DNA of 7,391 nucleotides from Candidatus Nitrosopolaris nunavutensis (GCA_002501855.1 DAOM01000147.1:1-7391); one strand, 5' to 3'. Shown: positions 1-5,935, counted from the stretch's first letter. Made by a program: numbers and translations. Notes: generated from the letters alone by a model not told the origin.

Positions 1-999
1 CTCAGATATGATAAAAGAGGTGTTAGTGCAAATTTTACAATTAATCAGAACGTGTGGGGAAATGTTACAGTCAATGATCTAATTCATGATGCAGAGAAAG
101 CTTTGAATGTTCTTATACAGCAGCCTGAAGTGGATCCGAAGAGGATAAGTATAATCGGACATAGTGAAGGTACAGTTATTGCTCCTAGAATTGCAATTGA
201 TAATTCGACGAAGGTAAAGAACATTATACTTATGGGCACAGTAGCACAGAACCTTCGAGATATAGCTTACTTTCAGCAAGTATCCTTACCCACAGAGTAC
301 GCTACACAGGTTTTGGATAAAAATCACACTGGATCGATATCAGTACAGCAAATAGCAAAGGATCCGTTTAGGTATAGCGCTGTGCTGCGTTTCTTGGTGC
401 CGTCTTCTGTTGCGCATACCTTTTTGCGTACTAATAATACCAAAGTCATAGCCAACTTTCTACTAAACAAATTTGCAAATAATACAATTGAAGCTGGTTA
501 CATAAGTATTGATAAACAACTTAAGCCTTTCCTGATGAAATCGTATGAAAACGCCACGGCTTTCAAACTGTCCAAATGCAACAATCTTGGAGGATGTCCT
601 ATATGGTGGAGATCGATGGATACTTTGATACCAACTTTAAGCATCATTGGTAATGTCTCTAAATCTACAGGTATCCTAATGCTCAACGGAGAAAATGATT
701 CTCAGACTCCAGTTCAACAAGCATTTCTCTTGCAACAAAGGCTAACTGATGTAAAGCATCCTGACCATACATTGATAACTTATCCAAATCTGGGACATGT
801 ATTTTATCCTTCATCTCAGTGGGAGACTCGAAATGGACCAATACAACAGTATGTTTTAGCAGATATCTATGCATGGCTTGAAGCACATTCTGGTCTTTCA
901 CATTCCTTCGCTACTACTACTGCCTCCACTATAGGAGCAAATACAAGTTCATTGAATTCAAATACGACTTTTCCTTCAAGTTCTTCTAGTAACAGATGA
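1..999 (+). CDS. Alpha/beta hydrolase (serine hydrolase/peptidase-like), 5' end outside window
   Basis: The frame is open from base 1, so the gene begins upstream. The GTG at 52 is only an internal codon, because the residues before it (LRYDKRGVS) are a conserved stretch of this family that comes ahead of the nucleophile elbow. The catalytic triad is visible: serine in GHSEG (Ser codon 163-165), acid in NGENDSQTP (Asp codon 697-699) and histidine in NLGHVF (His codon 796-798). The Asp follows the strand and the loop pattern 'D..tP' typical of dienelactone-hydrolase and S9-like esterases. The middle 250-600 is a variable cap region with a CNNLGGC pair of cysteines. The last 35 residues are rich in Ser, Thr and Asn, a low-complexity tail outside the fold. 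The missing N-terminus could hold a signal peptide, so location is unknown. The substrate cannot be told. It is probably a host chromosomal gene at the edge of the mobile region. Confidence 0.88.
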   Translation, partial: LRYDKRGVSANFTINQNVWGNVTVNDLIHDAEKALNVLIQQPEVDPKRISIIGHSEGTVIAPRIAIDNSTKVKNIILMGTVAQNLRDIAYFQQVSLPTEYATQVLDKNHTGSISVQQIAKDPFRYSAVLRFLVPSSVAHTFLRTNNTKVIANFLLNKFANNTIEAGYISIDKQLKPFLMKSYENATAFKLSKCNNLGGCPIWWRSMDTLIPTLSIIGNVSKSTGILMLNGENDSQTPVQQAFLLQQRLTDVKHPDHTLITYPNLGHVFYPSSQWETRNGPIQQYVLADIYAWLEAHSGLSHSFATTTASTIGANTSSLNSNTTFPSSSSSNR

Positions 1000-1117
1000 T
1001 ATTACTAGAGGCAACCAGGATAACGAATGGCGATTAAACGACTTTAGAGGCTATACAGATCATATTTACACAAGGAAGATTAAAACTGATTAGATATCTT
1101 TTAACAAGTACGACGCT

Positions 1118-1264
1118 TTACTTCATCGACCCGCCAGGAAAGAACACGCCATCATAGGAAAAGTAAACTTCACACCTCCTACAGTATTTCTTACCACCTT
1201 CATAATGACTCTTACCAAAAACGATTTTGGAATATAACGATTCACATAAATTTCTGCAAACCAT
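1118..1264 (-). pseudogene. Relic of a small thaumarchaeal zinc-ribbon protein, second metal half lost
   Basis: From the internal ATG at 1264 the frame reads 48 residues starting MVCRNLCESLYSKIVFGKSH, followed by a YCRRCEVYFSYDG block. I recognise this as a short, often multi-copy protein of soil Thaumarchaeota, in which the block is normally followed by a CPCC-type second half of the zinc site and about 15 basic residues. Here the corresponding stretch reads FFPGGSMK and then TAA, so the second cysteine pair is gone and the protein stops early. The upstream codons up to 1342 are open but hydrophobic and unlike the family, so I prefer the start at 1264. The family function is not known to me. 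The gene is most likely inactive. The family match is from memory, not from a search. Confidence 0.6.
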
Positions 1265-1388
1265 AATGAATTGTAACAAAACGGTTGGTCCGACAAAAAT
1301 AAGGGAAATACTTACAAAGAGTGGGAGGGTAGACGGCAACAAGAATATTTTGAATTGAAGTTCTAAAGGAGGAGGGGACTCTAGGCTG

Positions 1389-1423
1389 CCGATATGTACA
1401 TCGGACTGACCCAGTTAGGGTCA
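1389..1423. terminator. Two adjacent hairpins just past the 3' end of the minus-strand gene at 1430-1612
   Basis: Hairpin one pairs CCGAT (1389-1393) with ATCGG (1400-1404) around a 6-base loop. Hairpin two pairs TGACCC (1407-1412) with GGGTCA (1418-1423) around a 5-base loop. Both lie directly after the TAG of the minus-strand ORF at 1430. No T-run follows on the minus strand, so a role in ending transcription or protecting the 3' end is inference from position. Confidence 0.35.
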
Positions 1424-1429
1424 CAGAAT

Positions 1430-1612
1430 CTAAGTTTCAAAGTGGTCCACGTCCGATGCATCAACTATTCTACCGACATATTTGCCTTCTTCTCTATCCT
1501 CAATTACCCTATACTTGCCTCCTCCTATGTGTATTATTTTTACTTTAGCAGTATTGAAATCATCGATATAAAATCGACACCAGATTGCCTTGCTATTATC
1601 ATCATTTCGCAT
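1430..1612 (-). CDS. Hypothetical small charged protein, 60 aa
   Basis: The ORF runs from ATG (1612-1610) to TAG (1432-1430). The composition is that of a folded soluble protein: an alternating basic and hydrophobic strand-like stretch (AKVKIIHIGGGKYRVIEDRE) followed by GKYVGRIVDASDVDHFE. The opposite strand is also open, but its product is hydrophobic and Ile/Tyr-rich with little charge, as expected of a mirror frame, so I chose the minus frame. No Shine-Dalgarno is seen upstream, which is normal for leaderless archaeal genes. There is no cysteine pair, membrane segment or known motif. It may be a small beta-rich protein. It sits between the zinc-ribbon relic and the polymerase remnant, on the strand opposite the latter. 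No function can be assigned. Confidence 0.5.
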   Translation of the reverse strand: MRNDDNSKAIWCRFYIDDFNTAKVKIIHIGGGKYRVIEDREEGKYVGRIVDASDVDHFET

Positions 1613-1700
1613 TCGACAAGTAACCCTAACACTTCAATACGGCATCCTTATTTTTATAAAGTTTACTAAGAAAAACAACCGAATCGGTCATACCAGTGAA

Positions 1701-1883
1701 ATGTTGTTGACAAAGAGATTGTATAGATTCTCCCCAATTCTTGATGTGATTGAGCGATATGATGCACTTGTCGGCTATGCCATTTTTAGCGATAAAGACT
1801 TTATTTCAGATATTGATCATATTGGCGTCACTTGTGAGAAGGTAGGACTGCTTGAAAGGTTCTTACATATCAATCTAGCATGA
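1701..1883 (+). pseudogene. PolB fragment: exonuclease domain, Exo II region
   Basis: This frame reads MLLTKRLYRFSPILDVIERY and then DALVGYAIFSDKDFISDIDH, ending HINLA at the TGA at 1881-1883. The stretch YDALVGYAIFSDKDF resembles the Exo II motif of family B polymerases (usually GYN followed by a catalytic Asp). The usual Asn is Ala here, which suggests weakened proofreading or decay. The frame is open back to 1590, but those residues do not resemble a polymerase. I start at the ATG at 1701, although the true gene began further upstream. It is followed, one base out of frame, by the main polymerase ORF. Confidence 0.6.
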
Positions 1884-3133
1884 AGTTCCTTGACGTAAAA
1901 AAGATATTCAGCAATAATACCGTTAAAGGCTTCTTAAAGGCAGCGGACAAGGTTGCTTATCGTGAAGAGAGTTTAGACGCAGTCGCACGAGCTTATATAG
2001 GACAAGGTAAACCTGAAGGTGTATCTGGTATTAACGCTGAATTTCTCCAGCCTAATGAGCAACTAGTCTATTGTTTGCAGGATGCCCAATTATGTTACAA
2101 GATATTACAGAAAAAGGACTTTGAATTGTTGCAGATATTATATGAGATTTCTCAAGAGATAAAACTATCTTTTTTCGACACTTGTAATGCAGGTTATCCC
2201 ACTGAATGGTGGAGAAGCAAACTAGCGTCTATTGAATATCAGAAAGTTTCTAGTCATGTGCAGGAATGGATAGAAGAGAACATGACATATAACGACAAGA
2301 AGAGACCTAAAAAGAAAACAGGCGTCAAGTATCTCGGTGGGCATGTTATCAAACCCACTATGGGACGGCACTTAAACGCAATCTCATATGATGTAAGTAG
2401 CATGTATCCAACTATGGCAAATATCTATAATATATCTACAGAGACAATAAATTGTAGATGTTGTGAGAGCGATCCTGCTGCGCGCGTTCCTGATGAAGTA
2501 ATGAATGACATAAATGATTACTTGGTAGAAGAGGATAGTAAAGCAAGGAAAAAGGAACCTAGACCCTGGCACTATTGGATCTGCCAGAAGAAACGTGGGC
2601 TATTTGCAGATGTCATGAAGGATCTGGTCGAGCGGAAAATACGGTATAAAGAATCAGGTTTAAAGTTAAAGGAGAAGAGTGTAAAAATATTGGCAAATTC
2701 CGGCTATGGCTGCTTTGGCAACGGATATTTCCAATACCAAGATCCAAGAGTTGCAGAGTTGATTACCGCGTTTGGACAGCACACCATTAAATCTCTTGAA
2801 AAGTTCGTTGGCAAAGGTAAAGTGTTATACGGCGACACGGATTCAATTTACCTTGCAGGGGCAAACGACGATATCATCCCAGAAGCAAAATCCAAATTCA
2901 AAGTAAAATTAGAAGTTGACAACGTTTGGAAGATACTGTTATTGACGAATAATAAAAAGCAGTATTTAGGATTAACACAAAACGGCGAGCTTGTGCATAC
3001 AACACTCACTGGAATGAAGAGCAATCAACCTTCGTATTACAATGAGGTTGCGAAAAAGCTGATTAGTAAAGAATTTCTCGAATCCTTTATAGATACTTCA
3101 ATAGAAATAACACTCGAACGTGTATTGAACTAG
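1880..3133 (+). CDS. polB: Family B DNA polymerase core: Exo III and palm (largest intact frame)
   Basis: This 417-residue frame would extend a DNA primer using dNTPs and two metal ions. Exo III appears as YCLQD (Tyr64, Asp68). Motif A is YDVSSMYP with metal-binding Asp171. Motif B is KILANSGYG (Lys269, Tyr276, Gly277). Motif C is YGDTDSIY with Asp319 and Asp321. A KKQYLG stretch and the TGMKSNQPSYY element follow, as expected after the palm. Between motifs A and B lie a CRCC cysteine cluster and a RPWHYWIC segment, possibly structural. The ATG at 1880 is probably not the original start, since homologous sequence continues upstream in another frame. The TAG at 3131 is caused by a frameshift before the thumb. 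Polymerase activity of this fragment alone is doubtful. Confidence 0.85.
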   Translation: MKFLDVKKIFSNNTVKGFLKAADKVAYREESLDAVARAYIGQGKPEGVSGINAEFLQPNEQLVYCLQDAQLCYKILQKKDFELLQILYEISQEIKLSFFDTCNAGYPTEWWRSKLASIEYQKVSSHVQEWIEENMTYNDKKRPKKKTGVKYLGGHVIKPTMGRHLNAISYDVSSMYPTMANIYNISTETINCRCCESDPAARVPDEVMNDINDYLVEEDSKARKKEPRPWHYWICQKKRGLFADVMKDLVERKIRYKESGLKLKEKSVKILANSGYGCFGNGYFQYQDPRVAELITAFGQHTIKSLEKFVGKGKVLYGDTDSIYLAGANDDIIPEAKSKFKVKLEVDNVWKILLLTNNKKQYLGLTQNGELVHTTLTGMKSNQPSYYNEVAKKLISKEFLESFIDTSIEITLERVLN

Positions 3134-3521
3134 CATTAGATCTGCATTTCTAGAACTTGGACTTGCCGATATTCTAGAGAAATTATCCTTCTCGCTAGAA
3201 TCTAAAGAACCCTTATACACGCACGAAAACAATAACATACAGAGACAAATCTACTGCGAAATTCTCGAAGACTGTGGAAATGACGTAGATCTAGCGAAAT
3301 CTCAGAGTCAAGCTGGACATGTATATAGGTATTGGAAAGTTAGTGCAAAAAAGAGATCAGCGAGCATACATCCCGAACGATATCAGCTGAACATGGTGAA
3401 ATATAGACAAGGATTATTCAATTGTATTAGACCAGAGCTTGAAGTATATGGTATGAGTGAGAAAGAAATAAGTCAATTAGAGGCTGAATTCGTCAACAAC
3501 GAAAATATGCTGATTCAATAA
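3121..3521 (+). pseudogene. PolB fragment: C-terminal thumb, in shifted frames
   Basis: After the main polymerase frame stops, a different frame is open from 3129 to the TAA at 3519-3521. It reads like a thumb domain: AFLELGLADILEKLSFSLES, then AKSQSQAGHVYRYWKV, then HPERYQLNMVKYRQGLF and a final acidic helix. Between 3121 and about 3141 the third frame supplies CIELALD, which bridges the two. Together the order gives a continuous protein LER-CIELALD-AFLELGLADI across two missing bases. There is no start codon near the beginning of this piece, so it would not be translated alone. It is too short of ATG starts to be found by an ordinary gene caller. Confidence 0.7.
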
Positions 3522-3739
3522 TCATACTATTCATTCATTCAACACTTTTACTATCGTAACTATCATTATCGTCTAGTTCGATAATTTCACTCATTTAGTT
3601 GTAATAAATGCCCTGTCTCGCAAACTAACTAACTATCTGATTCTATTATATAATCGTATTATTAGCATTACCACTAAATATTATTAACAAATTTGCTTTG
3701 TAGTTCTCATTTAGGTAATCCTAGTTGTCAATCATAAGA
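3522..3739. other. AT-rich non-coding gap with short repeats and an inverted repeat
   Basis: No coding frame is convincing here. The stretch holds small tandem tetramers (CATTCATTCA near 3531, ACTAACTAACT near 3624), the perfect inverted repeat ATTATCG/CGATAAT at 3565-3585, the palindrome ATTATATAAT at 3645-3654 and several ATCGT words. It lies between the polymerase remnant and the ssDNA-binding-like gene. It could be a promoter and terminator region or, less surely, a replication origin of the element. The origin idea rests only on position and AT content. Confidence 0.4.
3565..3585. repeat. Perfect 7-bp inverted repeat, 7-base loop
   Basis: ATTATCG at 3565-3571 is the exact reverse complement of CGATAAT at 3579-3585, with TCTAGTT between. 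It lies 44 bases after the last polymerase stop, so it may be a transcription end hairpin or a protein-binding site in the AT-rich gap. Confidence 0.5.
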
Positions 3740-3751
3740 GTGAAATTGACA
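3726..3751. repeat. 7-bp inverted repeat around the GTG at 3740
   Basis: TGTCAAT (3726-3732) pairs with ATTGACA (3745-3751) across 12 bases that contain the candidate GTG start of the upstream small ORF. Such a site could be an operator or an mRNA hairpin hiding the start. Chance is not excluded in AT-rich DNA. Confidence 0.35.
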
Positions 3752-3859
3752 GACTCCAATAAAAGTCCCAGTAACAGGACTCTAAATAACAATGCTAGTG
3801 ACAGTCACAGCATAGATGTTACAAATAGCAAGAATTTTGTAGACGCAGAGACGTTGTGA
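3740..3859 (+). pseudogene. N-terminal segment of the ssDNA-binding-like gene, cut off by TGA
   Basis: From GTG at 3740 the frame is open for 39 codons, Ser/Asn-rich and hydrophilic (VKLTDSNKSPSNRT at its start, FVDAETL at its end), until TGA at 3857-3859. The same frame continues three codons later into the ATG of the next gene. The stop is therefore the only thing separating the two, and the segment may be the original flexible N-terminus. A single C-to-T change (CGA to TGA) would explain it. Alternatively it is chance open frame in the leader. Confidence 0.4.
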
Positions 3860-3868
3860 CTGAAAAAC

Positions 3869-4219
3869 ATGTATGAACGTCTCAACCAGAGAGCAACACC
3901 AACAACAACAGGCAATGGTCATTACTTAAAGTTCACAAAAGATGGTGAACACAAACGATTGAGGTTCGATCATACGAAGACTACAGAATCTGACGTAGAA
4001 TACCCATCATACCCTGGTAAAAAAATCCATAGAGTTATGTTCTATTGTTACCAGGTTGAGAACGGTCGAAGGTCAGATGTGCTGGAAGAATGGACCACTT
4101 CAGTTAGGACAAGTAAGGACATCTTGAAATGGCTTCTGAAGGGCTATTTTGAGATAGACATAACAAGGCATGGCATGTCAAAGAACGATACCCGCTACGA
4201 TGTGGACCCTGTTCTCTAA
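3869..4219 (+). CDS. Small viral-type protein, probable ssDNA-binding/OB-fold-like
   Basis: This gene encodes 116 residues from ATG at 3869. The layout is a short polar N-terminus, strand-like stretches (HYLKFTKDGEHKRLRFDHT; KIHRVMFYCYQVENG), a helix (SKDILKWLLKG) and a closing ITRHGMSKNDTRYDVDPV block. I recall small proteins of archaeal viruses and plasmids with the same order, ending in a 'R.G..kDTRY.v.P' element, which are thought to bind single-stranded DNA. That link is from memory and moderate. Its place between a DNA polymerase and a Cas4-like nuclease supports a replication role. There is no Shine-Dalgarno, and the frame is open upstream except for one TGA, so the ATG may be a rescue start. 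Confidence 0.6.
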   Translation: MYERLNQRATPTTTGNGHYLKFTKDGEHKRLRFDHTKTTESDVEYPSYPGKKIHRVMFYCYQVENGRRSDVLEEWTTSVRTSKDILKWLLKGYFEIDITRHGMSKNDTRYDVDPVL

Positions 4220-4236
4220 CTAAGAACAATCCTATC

Positions 4237-4242
4237 TTTTTT
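4237..4242 (+). terminator. Possible oligo-T terminator between the ssDNA-binding-like gene and the nuclease gene
   Basis: A run of six T lies 17 bases after the stop at 4219. Archaeal RNA polymerase often ends at such runs without a hairpin. It also sits only 13 bases before a Shine-Dalgarno, so partial termination or none is equally possible. Confidence 0.25.
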
Positions 4243-4255
4243 AGCAATCTAACAT

Positions 4256-4261
4256 AGGAGG
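4256..4261 (+). promoter_or_regulatory. Strong Shine-Dalgarno (AGGAGG) for the Cas4-like gene
   Basis: AGGAGG is followed after 12 bases by TTG at 4274, the only usable start in this frame: an in-frame TAG sits at 4265 and no ATG occurs before the catalytic region. The spacing is a little long. It is the clearest ribosome site in the window and supports active translation of the nuclease. Confidence 0.6.
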
Positions 4262-4273
4262 AATTAGTTACAA

Positions 4274-5098
4274 TTGACCTTTACTATAACTCGTGATGAA
4301 ACATTCAGTGATAGACTCAAACGGAACCTTGCTAAACGATATAAAGACAAAAAGAGAAACATTTTAGATCCAATTCATGTAACCGATTTGATAGGTCGCT
4401 GTATTAGGAAATCCTTTTACGAACGCATCAATGACCAAGAAGAACTAGACGATGTATCTGTGCATAATTTCGTAAGGGGCGAGCTGTCAGAACGAATAAT
4501 TTTAGAGCTTGCAAACATTAATGCAAATCAGGTTGAAGTTAAACTTGACGGCATTATTGGTCATATCGATGCAGTCATGGATTCAGAAAAAGGTCCCATT
4601 GCAATCGAGCTAAAGGATACAGTCAGTTTCACAAGATTAGGACCTAACGAAGACCAATTTCGCAAATGGCTCAACCAGTTACTCGCGTATATGTGTATGA
4701 GTGAGGATATTGAGAATGGGATCCTCAGTATTCGTTATAATGTGTGGCCAATGTTGTGGCAGAAACGCGACAGCGACAAAACAGATTTTTTTATGAGAAA
4801 ATATGACGCGGCTCCTATTGGAACGGAATCGTGGGCTGTGCATTTATCGAAAGATGATATTTTAAGGAAGCAGCAAATCGACGAACTTGTTGGAAAAAAG
4901 AATATTTTTTTAGAAGCTCTGTCTAAGGATGGTGGAGTATCTCTTCTTCCACGTCTTAGAGGACGAAATAAGTTAATGGTATGCAAGTCGTGTAATTGGT
5001 ATAATTCCTGCTGGAATATCGACACGGAGAGTGATTCTGCATCACGAATGGCAAACCAAGTCGATCCGTTAGATAAGGTCTTGATTCAACCAGATTGA
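4274..5098 (+). CDS. Cas4/RecB-like PD-(D/E)XK nuclease with Fe-S cysteines
   Basis: The 274-residue product looks like an intact Cas4-type exonuclease that would trim DNA ends. Cys43 lies in VTDLIGRCIRKSFYE, as in Cas4 family N-termini. The helix with RGELSE (Glu70, Glu73) follows. The metal site is GHIDAV (Asp99) and IELKD (Glu112, Lys114), and the RecB-family QLLAY motif has Gln135 and Tyr139. The C-terminal C-x2-C-x5-C (Cys237, Cys240, Cys246) together with Cys43 gives the four ligands expected of a [4Fe-4S] cluster. No cas1 or cas2 gene and no CRISPR repeat is nearby, so a role in CRISPR adaptation is not supported. Stand-alone versions occur in archaeal viruses, plasmids and casposons, where recombination or replication-end processing is the usual suggestion. 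It starts with TTG after a good ribosome site. This is the best preserved gene of the module. Confidence 0.85.
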   Translation: MTFTITRDETFSDRLKRNLAKRYKDKKRNILDPIHVTDLIGRCIRKSFYERINDQEELDDVSVHNFVRGELSERIILELANINANQVEVKLDGIIGHIDAVMDSEKGPIAIELKDTVSFTRLGPNEDQFRKWLNQLLAYMCMSEDIENGILSIRYNVWPMLWQKRDSDKTDFFMRKYDAAPIGTESWAVHLSKDDILRKQQIDELVGKKNIFLEALSKDGGVSLLPRLRGRNKLMVCKSCNWYNSCWNIDTESDSASRMANQVDPLDKVLIQPD

Positions 5099-5217
5099 CT
5101 GACTCAACTGTCGGTAGTAGTGGTCTTTCCATTTCCAAAAAACAACCTCTTGCAAAACTGTGCTTATCCCTTCCAGGTAACTTTAGTTCTCTAGTCGTTG
5201 GGTATCATATCTTGTAA
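5095..5217 (+). CDS. Small ORF coupled to the nuclease stop, 40 aa
   Basis: A TTG at 5095 overlaps the TGA of the nuclease gene (TTGA), the arrangement of translational coupling. The product begins LTDSTVGSSGLSISKKQPLA and continues with a moderately hydrophobic LCLSLPGNFSSLVVGYHIL to TAA at 5215. No motif is recognised. The same frame stays open after the stop and leads into the next small ORF, so the two may be pieces of one gene split by TAA. Real coding is plausible but unproven. Confidence 0.35.
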   Translation: MTDSTVGSSGLSISKKQPLAKLCLSLPGNFSSLVVGYHIL

Positions 5218-5226
5218 TCTATAACA

Positions 5227-5331
5227 TTGGCTAATAAATCAGGTTCTGCAAATGGTGTAGATAAGCGCAGGAAGACCATTAGCGTTGACATAAACACCAA
5301 CGAAATTGCATGCTATGGGCGGACTGGATGA
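5227..5331 (+). CDS. Small basic ORF, 34 aa
   Basis: TTG at 5227, nine bases after the preceding stop and in the same frame, opens an ORF reading MANKSGSANGVDKRRKTISV and then DINTNEIACYGRTG, to TGA at 5329. The mix of charged residues and a strand-like ISVDINTNEIACYG looks like protein rather than noise. Its stop overlaps the next start as ATGA. No family is recognised. Confidence 0.4.
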   Translation: MANKSGSANGVDKRRKTISVDINTNEIACYGRTG

Positions 5332-5414
5332 GTTTCAATGATACACTTCAAATTATGCTCTCAAAGGCCAAAAAAATCACCTATGACTGTACCTGCACGG
5401 GCGGCGAACTTTAA
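5328..5414 (+). CDS. Small ORF overlapping by ATGA, 28 aa
   Basis: The ATG at 5328 overlaps the previous TGA by four bases, a hallmark of coupled genes. The product MSFNDTLQIMLSKAKKITYD ends CTCTGGEL at TAA 5412. It has a helix-like front and a C-x-C pair that could bind metal with a partner. Two bases separate its stop from the ATG of the next gene. It may instead be the front of a larger gene truncated by a shift. Confidence 0.4.
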   Translation: MSFNDTLQIMLSKAKKITYDCTCTGGEL

Positions 5415-5416
5415 CA

Positions 5417-5605
5417 ATGACATTTAGCAACATGGTTATCCATGCAGACAAAGATAACAGGATTTCGGAAGATGATATTGAGTGGTTGTGTGAGCTATGT
5501 AACCCAAAGGTAGGTACAATTATGAGAAAGGATCTTGTCAACTTTCCAGGCGACACGATGCACTGTAGTTGCGGCGTATACCTTCTAAGAGGTCTGGAAA
5601 ATTGA
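5417..5605 (+). CDS. Small putative zinc-binding protein, 62 aa
   Basis: The ATG at 5417 follows the preceding stop by two bases. The protein carries C-x2-C at Cys25/Cys28 (WLCELCNP) and a His49-Cys50-x-Cys52 group (MHCSCG), a pattern compatible with one zinc site 20-odd residues across. The N-terminal SEDDIEWL is an acidic helix. Small zinc proteins of this kind are common in archaeal viruses as nucleic-acid or protein adaptors, but no family is recognised. It completes the run of compact ORFs after the nuclease. Confidence 0.55.
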   Translation: MTFSNMVIHADKDNRISEDDIEWLCELCNPKVGTIMRKDLVNFPGDTMHCSCGVYLLRGLEN

Positions 5606-5641
5606 ACGTCGTTGTAAAACAAGAATGGAGAAAGTGATCAG

Positions 5642-5935
5642 TTGACTTCGTATATTGAGCATAAAAGAGATGATAGAATACAATGGAGGAGAAGCCAGAC
5701 GCTCTTGCTGAGCAGTAAAGGACATAGTCAGAGAGAAATAGCACAAACTTTACAGGTGTCTAATGGTACTGTTAACTCAGATTTATCACTTTTACGGAAG
5801 GCCGCAAAGGAAAACATTAGAAGCTATATCGATGAAAAGATACCTTGGGAATACGAGAAATGTCTTACTGCGCTAGAAGCTATAAGACACAAAGTCGAAA
5901 GAGTCACAAGCCTTCAAATTGTTCTTAGAGGGTAA
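5642..5935 (+). pseudogene. Thaumarchaeal HTH protein, C-terminus replaced by a junction
   Basis: From TTG at 5642 (GGAG 11 bases upstream) the protein begins with a polar lead, then WRRSQTLLLSSKGHSQREIA and a helix-turn-helix over residues 29-53 (QTLQVSNGTVNSDLSLLRK). The block YIDEKIPWEYEKCLTALEAI follows. I recognise this order as a family abundant in Nitrososphaera-type archaea, in which about 50 further residues normally follow. Here, from residue 82, the frame runs out of phase over the front of the next gene (RHKVERVTS) and stops at 5935. It would be a DNA-binding regulator if functional. The N-terminal DNA-binding part is intact, so a truncated binder is possible. Confidence 0.65.

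Larger units (their letters stand above)
1701..3521 (+). pseudogene. polB: Family B DNA polymerase, N-terminally truncated and frameshifted (whole remnant)
   Basis: Three reading frames in order encode one polymerase. Bases 1701-1880 give the Exo II region, 1880 to about 3120 give Exo III and the whole palm, and about 3121-3521 give the thumb. Joined, they make roughly 600 residues, short of a complete family B enzyme. The part missing is the N-terminal domain with the Exo I Asp-x-Glu motif, for which I found no match in any frame upstream of 1700. Breaks lie near 1880, 3120 and 3141, and each is repaired by adding one base. All polymerase catalytic motifs survive in the central frame. The compact spacing between motifs and the neighbouring nuclease and ssDNA-binding-like gene suggest a viral or plasmid enzyme rather than the host replicase. 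Confidence 0.8.

Noticed and set aside
52..54. GTG as the start of the hydrolase gene
   Set aside because: The frame is open to base 1 and the upstream residues YDKRGV are conserved family sequence, so the gene starts outside the window.
1394..1669. Plus-strand 91-codon ORF with an AGGAGG-like run upstream near 1366
   Set aside because: The product is Ile/Tyr/Ser-rich with little charge and mirrors the better minus-strand ORF at 1430-1612; the ribosome-like run is about 18 bases or more too far from the ATG.
4735..5025. Minus-strand 96-codon ORF inside the nuclease gene
   Set aside because: It is a shadow of the Cas4-like gene, whose motifs are clear on the plus strand.
1701..5098. Casposon (PolB plus Cas4-like nuclease is a known combination)
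   Set aside because: No Cas1 homologue or terminal inverted repeats are visible in the window; it could be reconsidered if cas1 lies just outside.
4274..5098. CRISPR adaptation locus
   Set aside because: A lone Cas4-like gene without cas1, cas2 or any repeat-spacer array does not support it.
5377..5744. Two minus-strand ORFs of 81 and 68 codons opposite the small plus-strand genes
   Set aside because: The products are low in charge and show no motif, while the plus frames carry cysteine motifs and a recognisable HTH.
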